Position numbers and translations under genes: made by a program
Notes under the pieces: generated by a model
What the model saw: only the letters and a program-made list of their open reading frames with translations
Database searches by the model: none
What the model was told of the DNA's origin: nothing
Shown here: positions 1 to 5,859 of the stretch, one piece after another
Position numbering within the stretch: position 1 is the first letter of the stretch
How the letters are laid out: the number at the start of each line of letters is the position of its first letter
Source of the DNA: an uncultured Collinsella sp.
Lineage (GTDB): Bacteria; Actinomycetota; Coriobacteriia; Coriobacteriales; Coriobacteriaceae
Length of the DNA: 6,968 nucleotides
NCBI GenBank assembly: GCA_958407995.1
Contig: CATYJU010000076.1
Location: forward strand, 1-6,968
Direction of reading: 5' to 3'

Positions 1-245
1 GGCACGGTTCCGCCATAGCGCAGGATATCGATATAGGGAAAGCCCACATGGCAGGCCATAGCGCACATCTTGCCGCGGTCGCGGTCGAAGTCGAAGACGT
101 CACCCGGCTTGTGCCCGTGGTGGCAGCGGCATGTGCCCAGCTGGTCCACGCAGCTAATGCGAATACGTGGGCGCCTGCCGCGCGGGGCACCGAGCGGCTT
201 GTTCTCGCCCGCCGCCTCGGTGCTGCTCTCGTCGGCGTTACTCAT
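1..245 (-). CDS. TIGR04076-type Cys/His-rich small protein (partial, C-terminus off the left edge)
   Basis: The first 81 residues are visible; the frame is still open at base 1. After a disordered, charged N-terminus of about 27 residues comes a compact domain with C32, C39, C41, H42, H43 and H45, then a GHKPGDVFDFD stretch, C61, C65, H66 and FPYIDILRYGG. The pattern 'GTC..C..GHK.GD.F', a second Cys cluster, then 'YP.I..LR.GG' is what I recall of the TIGR04076 family, small proteins of unknown function. The clustered Cys and His suggest metal binding, but this is inference. The ATG at 245 lies inside the end of the upstream kinase gene (8-base overlap, 238-245) and has only a weak GGATG-like ribosome site, so translation is probably coupled to the kinase. 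No signal peptide or membrane segment is visible. Cytosolic location is likely. Confidence 0.7.
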   Translation of the reverse strand, partial: MSNADESSTEAAGENKPLGAPRGRRPRIRISCVDQLGTCRCHHGHKPGDVFDFDRDRGKMCAMACHVGFPYIDILRYGGTV

Positions 246-1062
246 GGTCAACCACATCCAGGCAGGCCTCGATGGGAAGGCCGGCCGACTTGTCCTCTTG
301 GTCGGCATTGCGCTCGATAAGCTCCGCCACCACGCGCATGGCATCGCCCGTCGCGCGCTGCAGGCTCCAACCGGCCATAACGCGGCCGACAAGCACCGCC
401 GAAAACGTATCGCCCGTACCCGGGAAATACACCGGAATGAGCTCAAAGGGAATCGTGAAGTACTCCCCCGCCACATGGTCGTAACCGATAACCGCGTTCG
501 TGCCATTGACCACGGCGCTCGTAATGACCACCGACTTGGCACCCAGCTCGCGCACGGCGTCCACAAGGGCGCGGGCCTCATCGGGCGTGATTTGCTCGGC
601 GATAGGCCTATCGGCAAGCAGGCACGCCTCGGTATAGTTGGGCACCGCGTAGTCTGCGCACTCCAGCAGGTGCCGCATAAGGCCAATCGTGGACTCGGGC
701 ACGCCCGCATAGAGCTTGCCGTTGTCGCCCATGATGGGGTCAACGAACACCTTGGTGCCCTTTTGCGCACGGCGGTGGCAAAAGTCCGAGATGATGCGTG
801 TCTCTTCCTCGGTCACGATAAAGCCGGTCGAGATGGCGTCGAACTCAAAGCCGAGCTCCTCCCAGATAGCGAGGCTTTGGCGGACATACTCCGTGGTGTC
901 GTGGATGTAGAACTTGGGGTAGTTGAGCGTATCGGAAACGAGCGCCGTCGGCAGGTTGTGGATGCGATAGCCCATGTGCGACAGCACCGGCAGCATGGCA
1001 GAAAGCGCGACCTTGCCGTAACCGCACATATCGTTGATCAGCAGCAGCTGTGTGTTCTTCAT
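238..1062 (-). CDS. Pyridoxamine/pyridoxal kinase (PfkB superfamily, PdxK/PdxY-like)
   Basis: This 274-residue cytosolic kinase would phosphorylate pyridoxal, pyridoxamine or pyridoxine at the 5' hydroxyl with ATP, for vitamin B6 salvage to pyridoxal phosphate. The length fits the family. Visible motifs are the N-terminal MKNTQLLLINDMCGYGKVAL substrate-side segment, DPIMGDNGKLY at 108-118, PNYTEA at 141-146, and the anion-hole motif GTGD at 215-218 with D218 as presumed catalytic base. The ATG at 1062 was chosen because homology-like sequence begins there and AAGGGGGA lies six bases upstream. The frame extends to an ATG at 1221, but those extra 53 residues look like translated intergenic DNA. 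The downstream TIGR04076-type gene overlaps its stop by 8 bases, so the two form one transcription unit. The pyridoxamine kinase subgroup is favoured over hydroxymethylpyrimidine kinase (ThiD) by the overall pattern, but exact substrate preference cannot be read from the sequence. Confidence 0.88.
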   Translation of the reverse strand: MKNTQLLLINDMCGYGKVALSAMLPVLSHMGYRIHNLPTALVSDTLNYPKFYIHDTTEYVRQSLAIWEELGFEFDAISTGFIVTEEETRIISDFCHRRAQKGTKVFVDPIMGDNGKLYAGVPESTIGLMRHLLECADYAVPNYTEACLLADRPIAEQITPDEARALVDAVRELGAKSVVITSAVVNGTNAVIGYDHVAGEYFTIPFELIPVYFPGTGDTFSAVLVGRVMAGWSLQRATGDAMRVVAELIERNADQEDKSAGLPIEACLDVVDHE

Positions 1063-1112
1063 GAGTGTCCCCCTTGGGTCGGGCGCGGCGCGACGGCGCC
1101 ATAGTGCGACTA

Positions 1113-1141
1113 AGTGTAGCGCAGGGGGCGTTGCGAGCGAA
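1113..1141 (-). promoter_or_regulatory. Possible weak promoter for the pyridoxamine kinase unit
   Basis: On the minus strand TACACT (1118-1113) matches the -10 consensus at four of six positions and would place a start about 45 bases before the kinase ATG. The hexamer 17 bases upstream, TTCGCT (1141-1136), is a poor -35. This is the best candidate seen, not a firm call. Confidence 0.25.
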
Positions 1142-1189
1142 GGCGAGCGGTACGAAGGGCAAATTGTTGCGGAAAGGTTACGGAAAATG

Positions 1190-1216
1190 ATCCCTTTTCC
1201 TCCGTCCCCAAGGGAT
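1190..1216. repeat. Short inverted repeat ATCCCTT / AAGGGAT, possibly part of a dispersed intergenic repeat
   Basis: ATCCCTT (1190-1196) and AAGGGAT (1210-1216) are perfect 7-base inverted arms around a 13-base pyrimidine-rich spacer. The palindrome TGCATGCA follows at 1217-1224. The wording GGGGACGGAGG followed by AAAAGGGATC on the minus strand resembles motifs I associate with dispersed intergenic repeats in Coriobacteriia genomes, but this cannot be verified from one copy. It could instead be an operator upstream of the kinase gene; it lies about 70 bases upstream of the candidate promoter. Confidence 0.4.
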
Positions 1217-1269
1217 TGCATGCACCGAAACGGACCGTGGCGGAATCACAGGTTGAGGACGGACAGCGA

Positions 1270-1367
1270 AAGCGTTCCTAAGCGAGCAAGGTGGCGTGAA
1301 AGAGGAGGGCATAGGCCTTGTGGCCATGCCCGACGATTGAACGCCAGATTGCCGCTTAGGAACGTTT
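1270..1367 (-). repeat. Nested long-hairpin element, copy 1 (possible structured RNA or folded DNA element)
   Basis: The stretch folds almost end to end. From outside in: a 15-base arm pair 1270-1284 / 1353-1367 (12 perfect pairs, 1273-1284 with 1353-1364, then G-T, A-T, A-T); a bulged A1285; GCAA/TTGC (1286-1289 / 1349-1352); a 2x2 internal loop; TGGCGT/ACGCCA (1292-1297 / 1341-1346); a symmetric 9x9 internal loop (1298-1306 / 1332-1340); and an apical hairpin GGGCAT+GGCC / GGCC+ATGCCC (1307-1312, 1314-1317, 1322-1325, 1326-1331) with bulged A1313 and loop TTGT. Orientation is set by the 9x9 loop, whose minus-strand sides TCAATCGTC and TCCTCTTTC recur on the plus strand in copy 2 at 5747-5828. 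The element lies between divergent genes and encodes no convincing protein. I do not recognise a named family. Confidence 0.75.
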
Positions 1368-1380
1368 GCAGCGTCGAGCG

Positions 1381-1408
1381 GTTACGGCGTTTGGCAAAAC
1401 GCCGTAAC
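1381..1408. repeat. Perfect 12-bp hairpin, possible terminator-like structure
   Basis: GTTACGGCGTTT (1381-1392) pairs perfectly with AAACGCCGTAAC (1397-1408) around the loop GGCA. On the plus strand it is followed by TTAATAAGTTT, an imperfect T-rich tract; on the minus strand no T tract follows. It sits 13 bases after copy 1 of the nested hairpin and 17 bases before the -35 box of the marR promoter. It could terminate a plus-strand transcript covering copy 1, insulate the promoter, or be part of a larger repeat. Confidence 0.5.
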
Positions 1409-1425
1409 TTAATAAGTTTGGTACC

Positions 1426-1454
1426 TTGACATTCATTTCTCATGCTCCTAGATT
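1426..1454 (+). promoter_or_regulatory. Sigma-70-type promoter of the marR-ABC-ABC operon
   Basis: A perfect -35 box TTGACA (1426-1431) is separated by exactly 17 bases from TAGATT (1449-1454), which keeps the key T, A, A and final T of the -10 consensus. Transcription would start near 1461, giving a leader of about 49 bases. Such a strong promoter in front of a regulator gene is what one expects when the regulator represses itself. Confidence 0.8.
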
Positions 1455-1487
1455 GGTTAGGCACAAAACAATTCCACTACCTAACTA
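1454..1487. promoter_or_regulatory. Probable MarR operator (inverted repeat over the transcription start)
   Basis: GTTAGG (1456-1461) and CCTAAC (1480-1485) form a perfect inverted pair. In extended form TGGTTAGGCAC (1454-1464) on the plus strand and TAGTTAGGTAG on the minus strand (1487-1477) agree at 8 of 11 positions. The left arm starts at the last base of the -10 box and covers the expected start site; the right arm lies in the leader. Binding of the downstream MarR-type protein here would block transcription. The arm centres are 24 bp apart, wider than a single compact MarR site, so two dimers or one dimer plus a weaker half-site are alternatives. Confidence 0.5.
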
Positions 1488-1509
1488 AAGAAAGGAGCAA
1501 CACTAATTC

Positions 1510-2016
1510 ATGTGCGATGAACCTCTTAACCTTTGTTCGCACGAGCCCGGCGGTGACCCGTCGCAACCGGTAGACATACCCGAAGCGGTCAACGCCGAAG
1601 ACAAACTCGCCAAGCGCATCCTGAGCGGTCTGGGCTTTTGCGGCCATTACATGCATTTTCACGGCGGCGGCATATCTGGCAAGGCGCCCATCGTTTGCCT
1701 GCTCGCCAAGCAGCCTACCGGCGAGCTGTCCCAACAGGAACTTGGCATGCACTTCGACCTCAAGCCGGGGTCCCTTTCCGAGATTCTGTCCAAGCTCGAA
1801 ATGGGCGGCCTTATCGAGCGCAACCGCAATCCCAAAGACCGTCGGCAGCTCACCATCCGCCTGACCGAAGCAGGATGGGAAAAGGCCCGCGTTGAGCAGG
1901 CGGCCCGCATCCGCTTTAGAGAGCGCGCCTTTAGTGCCCTCACTCACGACGAGCGCGAGCAGCTCGCCGAAATGCTCGAGAAAATCCGCAAAACCTGGGA
2001 GGAACTGGATGATTAA
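1510..2016 (+). CDS. MarR-family transcriptional regulator
   Basis: This 168-residue protein has a MarR winged helix: a helix-turn-helix around residues 73-104 (ELSQQELG, then recognition helix LKPGSLSEILSKLEMGGLIER) and the wing NPKDRRQLTIRLTEAG at 107-122 with the hallmark D-x-R. C-terminal helices 125-168 would supply the dimer interface. A 25-residue Cys/Pro-rich N-terminal tail precedes the fold, and a C44-x-H46-x2-H49-x-H51 cluster followed by GGG lies before the DNA-binding domain, a possible ligand or metal site (inference). The gene heads an operon with two ABC exporter subunits, a common arrangement in which the regulator represses the pump until a drug-like ligand binds. ATG 1510 is used; its AAAGGAG site (1491-1497) is 12 bases away, longer than usual, which may keep regulator levels low. 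The last codons overlap the next gene by 8 bases. Confidence 0.9.
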   Translation: MCDEPLNLCSHEPGGDPSQPVDIPEAVNAEDKLAKRILSGLGFCGHYMHFHGGGISGKAPIVCLLAKQPTGELSQQELGMHFDLKPGSLSEILSKLEMGGLIERNRNPKDRRQLTIRLTEAGWEKARVEQAARIRFRERAFSALTHDEREQLAEMLEKIRKTWEELDD

Positions 2017-3823
2017 AACCCTCATGGGCAGCATCCGCGACTATATGAAAGTCACTGTTGCCACGCCATTGCTCGTGCTTGGCGAGGTGCTCTGCGAGAT
2101 GCTGATTCCATTTATCACCGCCAACCTGATCGACGCCATCAAAGACGGCGCCACCGTAGCCGAGATGCTTCCCACCGCGGGCTTTTTGGTGCTCATCGCG
2201 CTGACGTCGCTTGCTTTTGGTGCCGCTGCCGGCGTCACCTGCAGCCATGCGAGTTGCGGCTTCGCTAAGAACCTGCGTCACGACCTGTTCTACAAGATCC
2301 AAACGTTCAGCTTTGCCAACATCGATGAGTTCTCGAGCTCCTCGCTCGTCACGCGCCTGACTACCGATATCAACAACGTGCAGCAGGCCTTTATGATGAT
2401 CATCCGTATCGCCGTGCGCGCGCCGCTGGTCTTGATCTTCGCCTTTACCATGGCATTTATCATGGGCGGCAGCGTCGCCATGGTCTACCTGGTCATCATT
2501 CCGCTGTTGGGCTTTGGACTGTTCTTTATCATCTTTAAGGTACGCCCCATCTTCTCGCGCGTGTTCCACAAGTACGACGCCCTTAACGAGTCCGTCGAGG
2601 AAAACGTCACCGGCATGCGCGTGGTTAAGAGCTACGTGCGCGAAGACTTTGAGAAAGAGAAGTTCGCGACCGCCGCACGCGACGTCCAGATGGACTTCAC
2701 CCGCGCCGAGAAGCTGCTCGCCTTTAACAACCCCATGATGAACATCTGCGTCAACGGCGCATTTGTCGTCATCATCTACCTGGGCTCCAAGCTCATCATC
2801 ACAAGCCAGGGCACGCTGTTCGACGTGGGCCAGCTCTCCTCGATCTTTACCTATGGCTTTCAGATCCTTATGAGCCTGATGCAGCTGTCGATGATCTTTG
2901 TCATGGTGACCATGGCCGACGAATCGGCACACCGCATTACCGAGGTGCTTGCCGCCGAGCCCACGATTGCTGATCCCGCCGAGCCCGTGCTCGAGGTTGC
3001 CGACGGCTCCATCGACTTTGACCACGTGAGCTTTAAGTATTCCGCGCATGCGAAACGCCAGGCGCTCGACGACATCGACCTGCACATTACGAGCGGCGAG
3101 ACCATCGGCATCATCGGCGGCACTGGCTCGGCCAAGTCCACGCTCGTAAACCTCATTGCCCGCCTGTATGACGCCACCGAAGGCACCGTGCGCGTGGGCG
3201 GCATGGACGTGCGCGACTACGACCTGGACGCGTTGCGCCACCAAGTGGCCATGGTATTGCAGAAAAACGTGCTGTTTAGCGGCACCATCGCCGAGAACCT
3301 GCGTTGGGGAGACCCGAATGCCACTGACGAAGAGGTCCGCGAGGCAGCGCACCTGGCCTGTGCCGACGAGTTTGTCGACGGCTTCCCCAAGGGCTATGAC
3401 ACCTGGATTGAACAGGGCGGCTCCAATGTCTCGGGCGGTCAGAAGCAGCGCCTGTGCATTGCGCGTGCCCTGCTGCGTCGCCCCAAGATCTTGATCCTGG
3501 ACGACTCCACCAGCGCCGTCGACACCAAGACCGACGCCAAGATTCGCGCAGGGCTGGCAAGCTATCTGCCCAACACGACCAAGCTCATCATCGCCCAGCG
3601 CATCAGCTCCGTGCAGGACGCCGATCGCATCATCGTCATGGAGGGCGGCCGTATCGCTCAAATCGGTAACCACGACGAGCTGCTCAAGACGAGCGAGATC
3701 TACCGCGAAACCTTTACCTCGCAGAACAAGATGTCTGCCGAGGGCGAAGGGGCCGTCGAGGCCAACACCGATACGACCGTAACGCAAGCCCAGACCCAGG
3801 AAGGAGGCGAGGCACATGAGTAA
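2009..3823 (+). CDS. ABC exporter half-transporter, subunit with degenerate ATPase site (MdlA/YheI-like)
   Basis: 604 residues: a six-helix membrane domain (about 16-38, 54-80, 126-150, 155-177, 245-267, 275-301) fused to an ATPase domain. The ATPase motifs are Walker A GGTGSAKST at 370-378 with A375 where glycine is usual, Q-loop Q418, a canonical signature VSGGQ at 474-478, Walker B ILILDD at 494-499 with D499 in place of the catalytic Glu, D-loop SAVD at 502-505, and Q530 where the switch His normally sits. It therefore gives a good signature to the partner but forms a non-hydrolytic nucleotide site itself, as in TM287/288-type heterodimers. A 30-residue acidic, Gln/Thr-rich tail ends the protein. 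ATG 2009 has GGGAGGA five bases upstream and overlaps the marR stop by 8 bases. The role is probably export of hydrophobic or drug-like compounds across the cytoplasmic membrane; the substrate is not determinable here. Confidence 0.92.
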   Translation: MIKTLMGSIRDYMKVTVATPLLVLGEVLCEMLIPFITANLIDAIKDGATVAEMLPTAGFLVLIALTSLAFGAAAGVTCSHASCGFAKNLRHDLFYKIQTFSFANIDEFSSSSLVTRLTTDINNVQQAFMMIIRIAVRAPLVLIFAFTMAFIMGGSVAMVYLVIIPLLGFGLFFIIFKVRPIFSRVFHKYDALNESVEENVTGMRVVKSYVREDFEKEKFATAARDVQMDFTRAEKLLAFNNPMMNICVNGAFVVIIYLGSKLIITSQGTLFDVGQLSSIFTYGFQILMSLMQLSMIFVMVTMADESAHRITEVLAAEPTIADPAEPVLEVADGSIDFDHVSFKYSAHAKRQALDDIDLHITSGETIGIIGGTGSAKSTLVNLIARLYDATEGTVRVGGMDVRDYDLDALRHQVAMVLQKNVLFSGTIAENLRWGDPNATDEEVREAAHLACADEFVDGFPKGYDTWIEQGGSNVSGGQKQRLCIARALLRRPKILILDDSTSAVDTKTDAKIRAGLASYLPNTTKLIIAQRISSVQDADRIIVMEGGRIAQIGNHDELLKTSEIYRETFTSQNKMSAEGEGAVEANTDTTVTQAQTQEGGEAHE

Positions 3824-5735
3824 GGCAACGACCGCCGAGCGCGCGCTCAACCGCAAGGGCGGCACCATGTCGCGCCTCATCAAGACGCTCTTTGGCTTCT
3901 ACCCCGTGCTTTTGCCCCTCGTCGTCGTCGGCGTGGTGCTCTGCGCCATCATCAACTCCATCGGCGCGACCTTCCTTCAGAGCGCCCTGCAGATTATTAG
4001 CGAATCGTGGCAGTCGGGCGATTGGGAAGCCGCACAGCCCAAAATCGCACAGCTCGTGACCACCCTCGCCTGCATCTACGGCGTCGGCATCCTGTCCTCA
4101 CTGTTCTGGAACCGCGCCATGGCCATCGTCACGCAGGGCTCGCTCGAGAAGCTGCGCGAGAAGATGTTCAACCGCATGCAGGACCTGCCGATTCGCTACT
4201 TCGACACGCACCAGCGCGGCGACATCATGAGCCACTACACCAACGACATCGACACGCTGCGCCAGATGATCAGCCAGTCGCTGCCCAACCTGCTCATGAC
4301 GACCATCGTCATCGTCACGGTGTTCTTTATCATGCTGTACTACAGCGTTTGGATGTGCCTGGTCATTGTGGCAGGCGTCGCCTTTATGACCTTTATGACC
4401 AAGCTGCTCGGCTCCAACTCCGCGCGTTTCTTTATTGCGCAGCAGACCGAGCTCGGCGTGGTCGAGGGCCACATCGAGGAAGTCATGAACGGCCAGAAGG
4501 TCGTCAAGGCATTCTGCCACGAGTCTGCCGCCGAGGCCGATTTTGACGAGCGCAACGAAAAGCTCTTCGAGGTCTCGCAGAAGGCCAACATGTACGCCAA
4601 CATCCTCATGCCTATCCTTATGAACCTGGGCAACCTGCTCTACGTGCTGGTCGCACTGGCAGGCGGCATTTTGCTGGCGCTGGGCGTGCCCAACCTGAGC
4701 ATCTCGGGCATGGCGCTGTCCATCGCCGTCGTGGTGCCGTTCCTCAACATGACCAAGCAGTTCTGCGGACAGATCGGTCAGATCTCGCAGCAGATCAACG
4801 CCGTGGTCATGGGCCTCGCCGGCGCCGACCGTATCTTTGAGCTCATCGACGAGAAGCCCGAGACCGACGAAGGCTACGTGACGCTCGTCAACGCGCAGGT
4901 GAACCCCGATACCTGGCAGCTCGAGGAGGCCGACCACCACACCGGCATGTGGGCGTGGAAACACCCGCACCGCGCAACCGGCGAGATCGAGTACGTACCG
5001 CTGCGCGGCGACCTGGTCATGGACAACGTCGACTTTGGCTACACGCCCGACCACGAGGTGCTGCACGGCGTGTCCGTGTTTGCCAAGCCGGGCCAGAAGG
5101 TCGCGTTTGTCGGCGCCACCGGTGCCGGTAAGACGACCATCACCAACCTCATCAACCGCTTCTATGACATCGCCGACGGCAAGATCCGCTACGACGGCAT
5201 CAACGTCAACAAGATCCGCAAGGCCGATCTGCGCCGCTCGCTGGGCGTCGTGCTGCAGGACGTGAACCTGTTCACCGGCACCGTGATGGATAACATCCGC
5301 TACGGCAACCTGGACGCTTCCGACGAGGAGTGCATCGCGGCGGCCAAGCTCGCGGGCGCCGACGACTTTATCACCCGCCTGCCCGACGGCTACGACACCA
5401 TGCTCACCGGCAACGGCGCGCAGCTGTCGCAGGGCCAGCGCCAGCTGATTTCGATCGCACGCGCTGCTGTCGCCGATCCGCCGGCAATGATTCTGGACGA
5501 GGCCACGAGCTCCATCGACACCCGCACCGAGGCTATCGTGCAGGCAGGCATGGATAAGCTCATGGAGGGCCGCACGACGTTTGTCATCGCGCACCGCCTG
5601 TCCACCGTGCGCAACTCCGACGCGATCATCTGCCTGGACCACGGCCGCATCATCGAGCGCGGCAACCACGACGAGCTGATTGCCAAGCGCGGGTATTACT
5701 ACCAGCTCTATACTGGAGCGTTTGAGCTGGAGTAG
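3816..5735 (+). CDS. ABC exporter half-transporter, catalytic partner subunit (MdlB/YheH-like)
   Basis: 639 residues: a six-helix membrane domain (roughly 30-52, 78-104, 158-176, 178-198, 264-290, 298-316) and an ATPase domain. The motifs are Walker A GATGAGKTT at 433-441, Q-loop Q481, a degenerate signature LSQGQ at 537-541 (Q for G), Walker B AMILDE at 557-562 with catalytic E562, and switch H593. With the preceding subunit it makes one competent ATP site (this Walker A/B plus the partner's SGGQ) and one degenerate site. A segment of about 50 residues between the membrane and ATPase domains (about 350-400) contains HHTGMWAWKHPH and is longer than in minimal exporters; I recall similar inserts in Firmicutes homologues. 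ATG 3816 is preferred over M18 because AAGGAGG lies eight bases upstream and the start overlaps the previous stop by 8 bases. Function: ATP-driven export at the cytoplasmic membrane, likely multidrug. Confidence 0.92.
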   Translation: MSKATTAERALNRKGGTMSRLIKTLFGFYPVLLPLVVVGVVLCAIINSIGATFLQSALQIISESWQSGDWEAAQPKIAQLVTTLACIYGVGILSSLFWNRAMAIVTQGSLEKLREKMFNRMQDLPIRYFDTHQRGDIMSHYTNDIDTLRQMISQSLPNLLMTTIVIVTVFFIMLYYSVWMCLVIVAGVAFMTFMTKLLGSNSARFFIAQQTELGVVEGHIEEVMNGQKVVKAFCHESAAEADFDERNEKLFEVSQKANMYANILMPILMNLGNLLYVLVALAGGILLALGVPNLSISGMALSIAVVVPFLNMTKQFCGQIGQISQQINAVVMGLAGADRIFELIDEKPETDEGYVTLVNAQVNPDTWQLEEADHHTGMWAWKHPHRATGEIEYVPLRGDLVMDNVDFGYTPDHEVLHGVSVFAKPGQKVAFVGATGAGKTTITNLINRFYDIADGKIRYDGINVNKIRKADLRRSLGVVLQDVNLFTGTVMDNIRYGNLDASDEECIAAAKLAGADDFITRLPDGYDTMLTGNGAQLSQGQRQLISIARAAVADPPAMILDEATSSIDTRTEAIVQAGMDKLMEGRTTFVIAHRLSTVRNSDAIICLDHGRIIERGNHDELIAKRGYYYQLYTGAFELE

Positions 5736-5746
5736 TTCGGCTCGCC

Positions 5747-5828
5747 GAGATGGCCGATTTGCCGCTCATTCGTCGGGCATGACCCTAAGGTCAATGCCCT
5801 CCTCTTTCGGGGCAAATCGACTCATCTC
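5747..5828 (+). repeat. Nested long-hairpin element, copy 2 (possible structured RNA or folded DNA element)
   Basis: Outside in: GAGATG/CATCTC (5747-5752 / 5823-5828), a 2x3 internal loop, an 11-base stem 5755-5765 / 5809-5819 with one G-G mismatch, a symmetric 9x9 internal loop (TCATTCGTC 5766-5774, TCCTCTTTC 5800-5808), and an apical hairpin GGGCAT+GACC / GGTC+ATGCCC with loop CTAA and bulged A5793. The core 5766-5808 matches the minus strand of copy 1 (1340-1298) at 37 of 43 positions. The second apical pair changes from G-C to A-T as a compensated pair, while the outer stems have unrelated sequences yet still pair. It begins 11 bases after the exporter stop codon, so on the plus strand it would lie in the operon's 3' untranslated region, before the terminator at 5860. 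Confidence 0.75.
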
Positions 5829-5859
5829 AACGACCCAAACACAATGCACCGCAACGAAT

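Noticed and set aside
70..1104. Plus-strand open frame of 344 codons across the kinase gene
   Set aside because: It is a shadow of the minus-strand kinase and TIGR04076-type genes, with no recognisable motif and no good ribosome site.
1063..1221. Upstream ATG extending the pyridoxamine kinase by 53 residues
   Set aside because: The extension does not resemble kinase sequence, crosses the candidate promoter and lacks the strong AAGGGGGA site found before the 1062 start.
1217..1224. TGCATGCA palindrome as an operator
   Set aside because: Eight-base palindromes are common by chance, and no second copy or promoter alignment supports it.
1270..1367. Integron attC site or insertion-sequence end
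   Set aside because: The extrahelical bases recall attC hairpins, but the conserved core-site ends are absent, no integrase or transposase is in the window, and no target-site duplication was seen.
3867..3869. Internal ATG (M18) as start of the second ABC subunit
   Set aside because: The ATG at 3816 has a strong AAGGAGG at good spacing and keeps the 8-base overlap seen at the other junctions.
1940..5669. Very long open frames antisense to both ABC genes (about 647 and 523 codons)
   Set aside because: Their predicted proteins are rich in His, Asp, Val and Gln with no domain pattern, and they mirror the codon bias of the GC-rich genes on the other strand. The plus-strand genes carry complete ABC motifs.
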